Of a stretch of 32,801 bases of DNA, positions 9,373-17,700 are shown piece by piece. The DNA is from a bacterium (GTDB lineage Bacteria > Zhuqueibacterota > QNDG01 > JABMRT01). A program made the translations under genes and the position numbers. The notes below the pieces were generated by a model, which made no database searches, was not told the origin of the DNA, and was given only the letters and a program-made list of their open reading frames with translations. The first letter of the stretch is position 1. The number at the start of each line of letters is the position of its first letter. The DNA is taken from NCBI GenBank assembly GCA_016931355.1, contig JAFGEX010000274.1, forward strand, positions 1 to 32,801. Direction: 5' to 3'.

Positions 9373-9882
9373 ATGAAAGTCGCAAGCATACGCATACCGG
9401 TTCTCCTGGCATTGCTGGTTTTGGGAATGTCGGGGATGGTGCAATCCCAAACCCAGCGGGCGGATATCACACAGGACAGGGCTGCGCAGTATTATCTGGG
9501 ATCCAAGGACGAACTTCTCATCCCGGTCAATATCTGGGGATTCGTCATGAAACCGGGTCAGTACCTGGTTCCCAACAACACGGATCTCATCTCTTTGCTG
9601 TCTTTCGCAGGCGGACCCACTGAAAACGCCAAGCTGAACAATGTCCGGATCATCCGGACGGACAGCAGGCTGGGCAGCCGGATTTACAAGGTGGACGTGA
9701 AAATGTATGTGGAAACAGGGGACGAGAGGCTCATCCCGCCCATGAAACCCGGAGACACGGTGATCGTCAAGGGCTCGACCTATCACTGGATCTCGCGGGT
9801 CTTTGAATTCGTCACGCGGCTCGCCGTTTTCGCTCAGATTTACTATTTTATCGTTCTTGGCGAATCATACAGCAAGAAATAG
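9373..9882 (+). CDS. SLBB-domain protein, polysaccharide export-like
   Basis: The product has 169 residues and a clean signal peptide (to about residue 26, ending MVQSQ). The mature part contains one SLBB (soluble ligand-binding beta-grasp) domain, visible as VNIWGFVMKPGQYLVPNNT, then LLSFAGGPTENAKLNNVRI, and a late motif MKPGDTVIVKGS. It lacks the preceding Poly_export domain found in Wza-type proteins. It ends in a hydrophobic, probably membrane-associated helix (LAVFAQIYYFIVLG). The ATG at 9373 starts seven bases after the previous stop; the earlier in-frame ATG at 9190 lies inside the neighbour. The nucleotidyltransferase gene follows after 10 bases, supporting a role in surface polysaccharide assembly. 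Confidence 0.85.
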   Translation: MKVASIRIPVLLALLVLGMSGMVQSQTQRADITQDRAAQYYLGSKDELLIPVNIWGFVMKPGQYLVPNNTDLISLLSFAGGPTENAKLNNVRIIRTDSRLGSRIYKVDVKMYVETGDERLIPPMKPGDTVIVKGSTYHWISRVFEFVTRLAVFAQIYYFIVLGESYSKK

Positions 9883-9892
9883 GTGATCCTGC

Positions 9893-10621
9893 ATGAAAGG
9901 CATCGTGCTTGCGGGCGGACTGGGAACCCGGCTTCTTCCATTGACCAAGGTGACCAACAAACATCTCCTGCCCGTTTACAACAAACCCATGATCTATTAC
10001 CCGATCGAAACCCTTGTGGACGCCGGCATACGGGAGATTCTGATCGTCACGGGCGGAAACAGCGCAGGAGACTTTTTGAGGCTGCTGGGAAACGGCAAGC
10101 AATTTGGATTGAATCATCTGAACTATACCTATCAGGAAGGAGAAGGCGGGATTGCGGATGCCTTGAGGCTGGCCGAATTTTTTTGCGAACAGCAGCCCAT
10201 CGTCGTCATCCTGGGGGACAACATCATCGAAGGCAGCATCCGGAAGGCCGTGGACGCCTTCAGGGAACAGGATTCAGGGTCCAAAATCCTGCTCAAGAAA
10301 GTGGATGACCCGGAGCGGTTCGGCGTGGCCGAGGTCCGGGACGGCAAAATCATCGGCATAGAGGAAAAACCGGCCAAGCCCAAAACGCATCTGGCGGTCA
10401 CCGGCATTTATATGTACGACAGTACGGTGTTCGAAATCATCAAAACTCTAAAACCCTCCGGCCGCGGCGAACTGGAGATCACGGATGTGAACAACGACTA
10501 TATCCGGAAAGGCCGGATGACCTTCGAGATGCTGGACGGCTGGTGGACGGACGCCGGGACGTTCGAATCCCTGTACCGCGCCAATTGCCTGGCGGCGGAG
10601 AAACAGAACAGACAGAAATGA
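9893..10621 (+). CDS. rfbA: Sugar-1-phosphate nucleotidyltransferase (short RmlA/RfbA type)
   Basis: This is probably glucose-1-phosphate thymidylyltransferase, which makes dTDP-glucose for deoxysugars such as rhamnose. The 242-residue product has the nucleotide-binding signature GGLGTRLLPLTKVTNKHLLP followed by YNKPMIYYPIETL. It also has the metal/substrate motif LGDNI, EEKPAKPK with VTGIYMYD, and GELEITDVN. The tail ends soon after WWTDAGTFESL, so it lacks roughly the last 45 residues of the E. coli RmlA form, which help form its allosteric site; this short form is widespread. AGGTGA precedes the ATG by six bases. No rmlB, C or D genes are nearby. UTP- or CTP-specific relatives cannot be excluded from sequence alone. 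Confidence 0.85.
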   Translation: MKGIVLAGGLGTRLLPLTKVTNKHLLPVYNKPMIYYPIETLVDAGIREILIVTGGNSAGDFLRLLGNGKQFGLNHLNYTYQEGEGGIADALRLAEFFCEQQPIVVILGDNIIEGSIRKAVDAFREQDSGSKILLKKVDDPERFGVAEVRDGKIIGIEEKPAKPKTHLAVTGIYMYDSTVFEIIKTLKPSGRGELEITDVNNDYIRKGRMTFEMLDGWWTDAGTFESLYRANCLAAEKQNRQK

Positions 10622-10649
10622 CGGGCCCTTTCAGAGGGAGAACAGAAAA

Positions 10650-11807
10650 ATGAGGAAAATAAAACCGTTTGTCATCCCCCTGCTTCTTTTTACGCTGCAG
10701 GCCCTTCGCGCCACACCGGAAACAGGCGGCTGCGGGCTCGTGTACCTGCATTCCGCAAAAACCCTTCCCAAGGGGTACCTGGAATTTTTCGGGCATACCC
10801 GGTATTTCGGGAAGGTCGCCAATTTCGGCCCGGGCCAAAAGGCATACACCCTGTGGAACGTGCGCGGCATGACCTCCTTCAATTACGGGATCAATCCGCA
10901 CATCGAGGCTGCGCTTTCGCCCATCTTCTACCAGGATACCAACAGGGGAGAAAAGGCGTACAATTTCATCGACGATATATTCCTTTCCCTGAAAGTCGGT
11001 TCATATTCCGGATTCGAAAGCCCGTTCGTGTACGGCGGCATGCTCGGCATCCGGCTTCCGACAGGCCGCATCCACAACATCATCTATGAACCGTATTCAT
11101 CCGAGCACATTTCCCTCGGCATCACGGCGCTGCTTTCGTATTTCAGAAACATCGCATTTCCGGACGAAGGCTGGTCCGTTCACGGGAACCTCGGATACTG
11201 GAATCACAACGATGTGGGCACGAATCTGACGGGTCATGCAGAGGATCCGACCCCGCAGAGCATGAGCTCTGAAATAACAGGGGGGGCCGGCATTCTCTTC
11301 CCGGCCGGATCCTTCGATTTCTCCGCAGAATTCAACGGCAGGTATTTTTTGACCCGGCCGCCGGTTACTGCCTACAGCCGCGAATTTGTATCCTATCTGA
11401 CCGCCGGTGTTTATTACAAGCCCTATCGTTATCTGACATTCGAGGCCGCCTTTGACATCCGGTTTTATTCAGGCGAGGATCTGACGGAATATGTGACGGG
11501 CGGAAAAAATCATCTGCCTGCCCCGCCGACGCAGGATTTTCCGAATTACCCTTCCTGGCGCGGGCTTCTGGGAGTCAAGATCGCGATTCTGCCTTCTTCC
11601 CTCTACAAATCGGACGATGCCCTTCTGCGCAGAACGGCGAGGGACCGCAGGGTGATACTCGAGAAAATGCTGGAGGAACAGAAAGATCCGGCCAATGCGG
11701 AAGCGGAGCTGTACCGGATCCGTTCCGAGCGGCAGAAGGTGGAGGAGGAGCTCGAACGCCTGCGCAAATTGCTCGAAGCGGAGAAGGAAAAAAACAAGAA
11801 TCCCTGA
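10650..11807 (+). CDS. Outer membrane beta-barrel protein with C-terminal coiled coil
   Basis: The product has 385 residues and a signal peptide (to about residue 22). Residues from about 25 to 325 are rich in aromatic beta-strand sequence (for example GLVYLHSAKTLPKGYLEFFG, VYGGMLGIRLPTGR), as expected for an outer-membrane barrel. The last 60 residues are very different: highly charged and heptad-like (KVEEELERLRKLLEAEK), predicting a coiled coil that would face the periplasm. GAGGG lies 11-12 bases upstream of the ATG. No family name is recognised with confidence. The N-terminal half resembles barrel domains that carry OmpA-type C-termini in related bacteria, but no OmpA domain is present here. 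Confidence 0.8.
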   Translation: MRKIKPFVIPLLLFTLQALRATPETGGCGLVYLHSAKTLPKGYLEFFGHTRYFGKVANFGPGQKAYTLWNVRGMTSFNYGINPHIEAALSPIFYQDTNRGEKAYNFIDDIFLSLKVGSYSGFESPFVYGGMLGIRLPTGRIHNIIYEPYSSEHISLGITALLSYFRNIAFPDEGWSVHGNLGYWNHNDVGTNLTGHAEDPTPQSMSSEITGGAGILFPAGSFDFSAEFNGRYFLTRPPVTAYSREFVSYLTAGVYYKPYRYLTFEAAFDIRFYSGEDLTEYVTGGKNHLPAPPTQDFPNYPSWRGLLGVKIAILPSSLYKSDDALLRRTARDRRVILEKMLEEQKDPANAEAELYRIRSERQKVEEELERLRKLLEAEKEKNKNP

Positions 11808-12015
11808 TTGAAACGCTTCTGTAAAAAGCCGCCGGGCAATATTCGATCCCTGTCAAGAGCGATAAAAGGCGGCGCCCGCCTGTCCAGGGGCAGGCTCCGG
11901 AGCATGTGCTCCCCGTCGGATTTTCCCGGCTGCATTGACCAACCCCCTTGAGAAGGCCCCCCTGCAATCGGCGCGGGTTTCCATCATTCCGTCATCTTGT
12001 GGAGGCATGCATCCG
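11808..12015. other. Intergenic gap without a recognised gene
   Basis: This 208-base gap holds no credible coding sequence. It contains a small perfect palindrome, GGAGCATGTGCTCC (about 11898-11911), and GC-rich inverted segments, but no T-run that would make a convincing terminator. A TTGACC at 11935 has no partner -10 box at the right distance. The 3' end supplies GGAGG at 12001-12005 for the TPR gene. Confidence 0.6.
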
Positions 12016-15000
12016 TTGAATCTGACAGTGAGAGCATTCCCCGCGGCTTGCCGCGGGGTCAGCAGGCGAATACAAACCCATTTTTTCCTGCAGATCGAAG
12101 ATTCGCCTCGGCTTGCGGCGGGGATCTTCAATCCGTTTCACCACAGTTCCAACTTTTCAAGGCCGGCGCTGCTTGCGGCCGCTATTCTTGCGTTTTTCCT
12201 GCTCATGGCCCCTTGCGCTGCACAGGATTCGGTTGAGAAGGTCGAACTGGACTACGGTGAAAGGCTGTTTCAGGAAGGCCATTATGACCTGTGCGTCCTT
12301 CACTTTCAGCAATTCCTGAAGCGTTTCGAGACCTCGCCGGAAGCGGGCCGTGCGAGGTTTCTCACCGGTGAATCCTATTTTCTGATGCAAAATTTCGATC
12401 AGGCGCGCAATGCTTTTCTGGGTCTGCTCATCACGGTTCCGGATTCTCCTTTCGCGGCTCAGGCGCAATACCGCATCGCCGAGTGTTTCGAGAAAGAGGA
12501 CAGGCTGGATGAGGCCATTGCAGCATTCAACCGCCTGGTCGTTTTCTATCCCCAGTCCGAATGGGAGGCCAGGGGCCTTTTCGCATACGCGAGGCTCAAC
12601 AGCGGGCGCGGTTTTCCGGACCGTGCGGTTCAATCGCTGCGATCCCTTCTGGTCCAGACGCGGGACCGGATGTTGATACAGGATGCAACGCTCCTCCTTG
12701 CCGATGTTCTTTCATCCCAGGGAAAACCGGATGAGTCTCGGCGCTTGATGCAGGAATACATCCGCTCCCACTCCAGTTCCGGAGACCTTTCGCCCGCTCA
12801 TTACCGGCTCGCGGAAGCCGCTTCCCTGATGGGGGATTGGGATGAGGCGAAACAGGCTTTTCTGGCCTGTGCGGCGGACAACCGCATGCCGGCCTGGCAG
12901 CAGAAGGCCCGATTCAGGCTCGGAAGGCTCTCCGAGCATGCAGGGGAACAGGATCCCGCCATCGGCTGGTACAGGCAGGCGGCGCAGGCAGGGGAGGACA
13001 GGAGCATTCGCCTGCAGTCCCTTTCCAGGCTTGCAGCCCTCCTCCTTTCATCCGGCAGGACAGAGGAGGCATTGGAGGCCTACAGAAAGATGCGGTCTGA
13101 CGCCTCCGGTTCCATGCATGAGCAAGCCCTTCTCGGATCCGGTAGATGTTTCGAGAAAATGGCCGTGCCGGATTCAGCGATCGCCGCCTACACCGGGCTT
13201 TTTCAGGATTCGGTCAAGGCCGGGCCGCAGGTGAAAAAAGCGATGCTGCATCTGGCTTCCCTTCTGTTGCGCATGGGCAGGATTCGCGAAGGGATTTCCG
13301 TTTATGGACGTTTCATCCGGTCTTTTCCGCATGATGCCTTGCTGCCAGACATCCGGCTTCAGGTGGCCAAGGCCTGGATCCGGGACCTGGGCTATATCAG
13401 CGACGGATTGAGCGAACTGCACAGGCTCTGGTCCGATCATCCGGATGCCGGCTGCATTCCCGAGGCGAGGTACCTCTACGGCGAAGCCCTGGAGAAGGCG
13501 CAGAGAATAATGGAGGCGGTGCAGGTATGGGAGGATTTGAACACACAGTTTCCGGGAACACGCTGGGCGTCCCTGGCAGCCGGCCGTTTACAATCCGTAA
13601 AACAGGATCCCCTGGTACACTCATCCCGTGTCCTGGCACGGCTGGCGCCCTGGCTTTCCGGGTCTGCGGGAAGCCGGGATCTGGAACAGGACTACAACTG
13701 GGCAGTCGTCATGATGGACGACCTTCACTCTCCGGCGTCGGCCCTGCCGTTTCTGCGCCGTTCGCTGGAGACGCCGCTGCCGGATACCCTGCGCGGCGAT
13801 GTTTACCTGCGCATGGCGGTTTGCTTCATTGATTCATCCCAATCATCTGATGTGAATGCGCCTGCAGACAGTGCGAGAAAATATTTTCATCTTGCGGAAT
13901 CCATTCTGCCCGGATCATCGCAGGCAACAGCCGCAGCGCTGGCCCATGCGCAATTCGAGTCCGGGGTGGATGTCCGAGGCGGGTATTGGATGTTTCAGCG
14001 TCTCCTGGCTGGAAATCCCGGCTCACCCCTTCGCGGCGGGATCCTGTACGGCGCAGCAAAGGCTGCTCTGGCCATGGACTCACTTCAACCTGCAATGCCG
14101 CTGCTGCGGGAACTGGCCGCCAGGCCCGGCATGAACGCCCGGCAGGAAGAGGCCCTGTATCTGTTGGCGTCGGGTCTGCGGCGCCTGGGCCGTTACGAGG
14201 AATCCGATTCCCTGTTTCAATCCCTGCTGCAGCAAAATCCCAGGTCCCCTTATGCATCCGAAGCGCTGTTCCAATCCGGGCGCATGGCTGCAAAACAAGG
14301 CGATACCCGGAGTGCCATGGCGTTTTTCAGGGAAGTCCGCAGCCGTTTTCCGTTGTCCCCCTTCAGCGACAGCTGCCTGATCGACATGGGGTACCTCTCG
14401 CTCGATTCCGGGAATGCGACTGAAGCAGTTACCCTTTTCAGTCTGGCGCTTGCGCAGGACAGTCTTCAGGCGTTGAAAGCGGATGCCGGCCTTTCCGATT
14501 CCGCTCCCTCCCGGTCCAAGGCCATTCTCAGGGGGCTCGGCAAGGCCTGTCTCCAATCCGGCCGGTACCGGGAGGCGGAACGCATTTTGCTGGATTACAG
14601 CCTCAGGCATTCGTCGCGGGAGGACCGGATCGCGGCATACGCGGACCTGTCCGCAGTTGCGGAGCAGGAAGGAAAGCCGGACAAGGCTTTGTCCTATCTG
14701 CAGCAGGTTGCGGACGACATCGGCAGCGCGGCGGCATTCGAAAAGCTGGGGGATCTCCGGTTCCGGCTTGAACAATACAATGAAGCCCGTGCGGCATACG
14801 AAAAAGCGCTCCTCCGTTCCGGCGGATCGGATGTAGAAGGCCTGAACGCCAAAATCATGCTGTGTTTTTTAAGCATGAACAATGTGGCTGCAGCCGAATC
14901 CAGACTGGCGGGACTTCCGAAGGCATTGCGAAAAACCATCGAGGGGAGCGATTGGATGCCCCGGCTGGAGTTTGAGAAGGGCAATGCCTTTTTCCGGAAC

Positions 15001-15807
15001 AAGGATTTTGACCAGGCTCTGAAATCCTATGAAACGGTGATTAAAAAATACAGGGACTCCCGGTATGTTCCCCTGGCCAAACTGGAAACAGGCCGGACGT
15101 ACCTGGTGCTCAACAAGGTCGAGGAAGCGCTGGGCCTGCTCACCGCCATGACCAGCGAATACGCGGGCAGCCCGGTTCTGGGCAGGGTGTATCTGAATCT
15201 CGGAGACCATTATTTCCGCTCCCAGCAATACGACAATGCGCTCCGGGCCCTGAGGATGGCCCTGTCGGATGGCATGGATCCGGAATCCGTGCCCCTTGCC
15301 ATGCGTTACCTGATCAGGGTTTACGATTCCCTGGGCATGTGGGACGCCGCCCTGGCTTTGGCCCGACAATATATCGAAAAATATCCGGGCGAAGAGGATG
15401 TTCAGGAGAAAAAAGTTCAGATCGGCCTGTTCTATTTCAATCTCAAGGACTACAGGCGCGCGATCGAATATCTGCGGCCGTTGAAGAATGAAGTGGACGA
15501 ACAAACGGAGCCGGAGATCCAGTACTGGATCGCCAAGTCCTACGTCAGCATGGGGATGATGGAACAGGGGATATATGAATTTTTACGGGTCAAGTATCTG
15601 TCCAGGCCGACACGCCTGCCCTGGGCTTCGACCGCCCTGTTCGAAGCGGCCAGGGCTTATTTGTCCATCGGCAACACGGAAGGCGCGAAGGACCTTTTCT
15701 CAAGGGTTGTACAGGCGGAAGGCTCGACCAGCGACCTCGGCCGAATCGCGCGGCAGAACATCGAGGAAATTGAAAATGCAGTGGCCCCGAAAGGAACCAC
15801 GCCGTGA
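12016..15807 (+). CDS. Large periplasmic tetratricopeptide repeat protein
   Basis: The product has 1263 residues made almost entirely of TPR-like helical pairs (for example ERLFQEGHYDLCVLHFQQFL, AQYRIAECFEKEDRLDEAIA, GNAFFRNKDFDQALKSYETV). They continue to the C-terminus, so it is probably a scaffold for envelope or secretion machinery. The early repeats resemble BamD/YbgF. A hydrophobic signal segment (about residues 50-70, ending MAPCAAQ) comes unusually late, because the first 40 or so residues are encoded by a dispersed repeat. The start is uncertain. TTG 12016 sits 10 bases after GGAGG; ATG 12007 is only one base from it; no canonical start exists between the repeat and the hydrophobic segment. 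The stop overlaps nadC (GTGA). Confidence 0.85.
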   Translation: MNLTVRAFPAACRGVSRRIQTHFFLQIEDSPRLAAGIFNPFHHSSNFSRPALLAAAILAFFLLMAPCAAQDSVEKVELDYGERLFQEGHYDLCVLHFQQFLKRFETSPEAGRARFLTGESYFLMQNFDQARNAFLGLLITVPDSPFAAQAQYRIAECFEKEDRLDEAIAAFNRLVVFYPQSEWEARGLFAYARLNSGRGFPDRAVQSLRSLLVQTRDRMLIQDATLLLADVLSSQGKPDESRRLMQEYIRSHSSSGDLSPAHYRLAEAASLMGDWDEAKQAFLACAADNRMPAWQQKARFRLGRLSEHAGEQDPAIGWYRQAAQAGEDRSIRLQSLSRLAALLLSSGRTEEALEAYRKMRSDASGSMHEQALLGSGRCFEKMAVPDSAIAAYTGLFQDSVKAGPQVKKAMLHLASLLLRMGRIREGISVYGRFIRSFPHDALLPDIRLQVAKAWIRDLGYISDGLSELHRLWSDHPDAGCIPEARYLYGEALEKAQRIMEAVQVWEDLNTQFPGTRWASLAAGRLQSVKQDPLVHSSRVLARLAPWLSGSAGSRDLEQDYNWAVVMMDDLHSPASALPFLRRSLETPLPDTLRGDVYLRMAVCFIDSSQSSDVNAPADSARKYFHLAESILPGSSQATAAALAHAQFESGVDVRGGYWMFQRLLAGNPGSPLRGGILYGAAKAALAMDSLQPAMPLLRELAARPGMNARQEEALYLLASGLRRLGRYEESDSLFQSLLQQNPRSPYASEALFQSGRMAAKQGDTRSAMAFFREVRSRFPLSPFSDSCLIDMGYLSLDSGNATEAVTLFSLALAQDSLQALKADAGLSDSAPSRSKAILRGLGKACLQSGRYREAERILLDYSLRHSSREDRIAAYADLSAVAEQEGKPDKALSYLQQVADDIGSAAAFEKLGDLRFRLEQYNEARAAYEKALLRSGGSDVEGLNAKIMLCFLSMNNVAAAESRLAGLPKALRKTIEGSDWMPRLEFEKGNAFFRNKDFDQALKSYETVIKKYRDSRYVPLAKLETGRTYLVLNKVEEALGLLTAMTSEYAGSPVLGRVYLNLGDHYFRSQQYDNALRALRMALSDGMDPESVPLAMRYLIRVYDSLGMWDAALALARQYIEKYPGEEDVQEKKVQIGLFYFNLKDYRRAIEYLRPLKNEVDEQTEPEIQYWIAKSYVSMGMMEQGIYEFLRVKYLSRPTRLPWASTALFEAARAYLSIGNTEGAKDLFSRVVQAEGSTSDLGRIARQNIEEIENAVAPKGTTP
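12018..12135 (+). repeat. Dispersed palindromic repeat, copy B (fullest copy)
   Basis: This copy begins AATCTGACAG. Its first hairpin is perfect: CCCCGCGGC (12039-12047), a TT loop, then GCCGCGGGG (12050-12058). The shared core TGCAGATCGAAGAT lies at 12089-12102. A second hairpin pairs GAAGAT (12097-12102) with ATCTTC (12124-12129), with CGCC/GGCG inside. The element covers the start and first 40 or so codons of the TPR gene and is read without stop codons. Confidence 0.85.
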
Positions 15808-16670
15808 AACCGGATTCCGAAATTTTGAAGGCCGCTGATCCAATCATCGAATCGGAATTGTCCGCGGATCTGGGTTCGGAAGGCGATTTGACCAGCCTTT
15901 TCACCATTCCCGAAGGCCTAAAGGGCACAGGCGAGTTTTTATCCAAGGGCGAAGGACGCTTGGCCGGGCTTGATATTGCAGGCCGGGTTTTTTCCCGGGT
16001 GGACGACGCCGTCAAATTTGACTTGTGTATTCGCGACGGGCAGGCCGTGACCCGCGGATCCGTGATCGGGACGGTGGAAGGCCCGGTGCATTCCCTGCTC
16101 GCTGCTGAAAGGACCGCCCTGAATTTCATACAGCGTTTGTCCGGCATCGCCACGCGAACGGCTCTGTTCGTCGAAGCGGTGCGGGGTACAAATGCGGTCA
16201 TTCTAGATACACGGAAAACCACACCGGGATGGCGGGTGCTTGAAAAATATGCGGTGCGGCAGGGTGGTGGCCGGAATCACCGCATGGGGCTCTACGATGC
16301 GGTCATGATCAAGGACAATCATGTGGATGCCTGCGGCGGAACCGGAAAGGCGATCGCAAGATGCCTCGGCAACATGAAAAAGAACGGCAAATCATTGTTC
16401 ATCGAGGTGGAGACGCGGGATCTCGATGAGGTGCGGGAAGCATCCGGTTACCCCATACAACGCATCATGCTGGACAACATGGACACGGACACGATGCGGG
16501 AGGCGGTTCGGATCATAGGCGGCAGGATGGAGACGGAAGCGTCCGGGAATGTCACATTGGCGAACGTCAGGAGCATTGCTCAAACGGGTGTGAATTTCAT
16601 CTCTGTAGGCGCTTTGACACATTCCGTGCCGGTTCTGGACATCTCCTTTGACATCCGGATCGCCCGATAA
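15804..16670 (+). CDS. nadC: Quinolinate phosphoribosyltransferase (carboxylating)
   Basis: NadC converts quinolinate and PRPP to nicotinate mononucleotide in NAD synthesis. The 288-residue product is full length. Key blocks are present: ERTALNFIQRLSGIAT, ILDTRKTTPGWR, the basic patch KYAVRQGGGRNHRMGL, MIKDNH, EVETRDLDE, MLDNM, and the C-terminal FISVGALTHSV. It starts at a GTG overlapping the TGA of the TPR gene by three bases, with AAGGA 8 bases upstream, so its translation is likely coupled to that gene. nadA and nadB are not in the window. The next gene follows after a 151-base AT-rich gap with a promoter, so nadC probably ends the upstream operon. Confidence 0.96.
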   Translation: MKPDSEILKAADPIIESELSADLGSEGDLTSLFTIPEGLKGTGEFLSKGEGRLAGLDIAGRVFSRVDDAVKFDLCIRDGQAVTRGSVIGTVEGPVHSLLAAERTALNFIQRLSGIATRTALFVEAVRGTNAVILDTRKTTPGWRVLEKYAVRQGGGRNHRMGLYDAVMIKDNHVDACGGTGKAIARCLGNMKKNGKSLFIEVETRDLDEVREASGYPIQRIMLDNMDTDTMREAVRIIGGRMETEASGNVTLANVRSIAQTGVNFISVGALTHSVPVLDISFDIRIAR

Positions 16671-16741
16671 AAATTATCCCTGCAAGTTGTTATTGATCAA
16701 AGAATTATTCTCCTCTCCCCGATAGTATTCCAAGAAAGAGC

Positions 16742-16770
16742 TTGCAACATCCTGCCGAATTTTCTATATT
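16742..16770 (+). promoter_or_regulatory. Sigma-70-type promoter of the porGDAB block
   Basis: TTGCAA (16742-16747) and TATATT (16765-16770) are separated by exactly 17 bases, in an AT-rich gap of an otherwise GC-rich region. The -10 box is about 50 bases upstream of porG. The whole downstream block to 28173 has only short gaps, so this promoter could drive the fermentation genes. Confidence 0.65.
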
Positions 16771-16821
16771 TTATCAGGCCATTCCTGCGTTTCACTGAAA
16801 AAAAACGGAGCGGGCATTTGC

Positions 16822-17376
16822 ATGGTTGAAATACGGTTTCACGGCAGAGGCGGACAGGGCGCGGTGAAGGGTTCGGACATACTCGCCATGGCCGCATTCA
16901 AAGAGGGGAAAGAGGTTCAGGCTTTCCCCTCTTTTGGTGTGGAGCGCAGGGGAGCCCCGGTCACTGCCTTCACCCGGATCAGTGACACTCCGATCCGGAT
17001 TCACTGCTACATCTACGATCCGGACATCCTCGTCATCCTGGATCCGACCCTGATCGGGGCCGTACCCCTTACGGACGGCTTGAAACCGGGGGGTAAGGTG
17101 ATCCTCAACACCTCGCGGCAGCCTGTCGATTTTTCTTTTCCCGCCACCCGGGAGCCGAAAATTTACACGGTGGACTGTTCCTCCATTGCGGTGCGGTACG
17201 GCCTCGGAACACCGCAGGCACCCATCATCAACACCGCCATCCTGGGTTCCGTGGCCAAGGCCACAGGACTCGTGAGCATTGAATCGGTCATGGAAGCCAT
17301 ACAGGAGAAGATCCCCCACCGTTCTGCGGAGAATGCGAAAGCCGCGCGGGAGGCCTTTGACGAGACACGGGATTGA
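16822..17376 (+). CDS. porG: Pyruvate/2-oxoacid:ferredoxin oxidoreductase, gamma subunit
   Basis: This is the gamma subunit of the four-subunit 2-oxoacid:ferredoxin oxidoreductase, which converts a 2-oxoacid and CoA to acyl-CoA, CO2 and reduced ferredoxin in the cytoplasm. The 184-residue product begins with the diagnostic [18 protein letters not shown] and continues with [16 protein letters not shown] and [13 protein letters not shown]. The gene order gamma-delta-alpha-beta is that of the Thermotoga and archaeal enzymes. Pyruvate is the likely substrate. The same family includes 2-oxoisovalerate oxidoreductase (VOR), and the neighbouring butyrate kinase and phosphate butyryltransferase genes make a branched-chain substrate possible. 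Confidence 0.93.
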   Translation: MVEIRFHGRGGQGAVKGSDILAMAAFKEGKEVQAFPSFGVERRGAPVTAFTRISDTPIRIHCYIYDPDILVILDPTLIGAVPLTDGLKPGGKVILNTSRQPVDFSFPATREPKIYTVDCSSIAVRYGLGTPQAPIINTAILGSVAKATGLVSIESVMEAIQEKIPHRSAENAKAAREAFDETRD

Positions 17377-17388
17377 AGGGGATTTTAA

Positions 17389-17688
17389 ATGGCTAAAAAG
17401 AAAAACGACGAGAAGCCCATCCAGTACCGCTGTGCGGGCGAAATGCCGCCCCTGCCCGTTTCACAGGGCACCATGCGGGTCAACAAGACGGCCTCCTGGC
17501 GTTCCATCAGGCCCCGCATCATCAAGGAAAAATGCAAAAGCTGCATGATCTGCTGGAAGGTCTGCCCGGAGCCCTGCATCGCTCCGACCGATCCGCCGGA
17601 AATCGATTATGATTTCTGCAAGGGATGCGGCATCTGCATCGAAGAATGCCCGTTCGATGCGATCGTATCCGAGGAAGAAGGCAAGTAG
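17389..17688 (+). CDS. porD: 2-oxoacid:ferredoxin oxidoreductase, delta (ferredoxin) subunit
   Basis: This is a 99-residue ferredoxin-type subunit with two [4Fe-4S] motifs: CKSCMICWKVCPEPC and CKGCGICIEECP. It carries electrons from the thiamine site of the beta subunit to external ferredoxin. The N-terminal extension (residues 1-45, with RCAGEMPPLPVSQGT and TASWRSIRPRI) is typical of PorD. It begins 12 bases after porG and ends 12 bases before porA. Confidence 0.94.
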   Translation: MAKKKNDEKPIQYRCAGEMPPLPVSQGTMRVNKTASWRSIRPRIIKEKCKSCMICWKVCPEPCIAPTDPPEIDYDFCKGCGICIEECPFDAIVSEEEGK

Positions 17689-17700
17689 GGGAAATCCGAC

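Noticed and set aside
11898-11911. Palindrome GGAGCATGTGCTCC as a transcription terminator
   Set aside because: The stem is short and no T-run follows, so it does not meet the pattern of an intrinsic terminator.
11935-12006. Upstream start for the TPR gene at 11935
   Set aside because: No ribosome binding site and no protein-like sequence before GGAGG at 12001; the TTG at 12016 has the best spacing.
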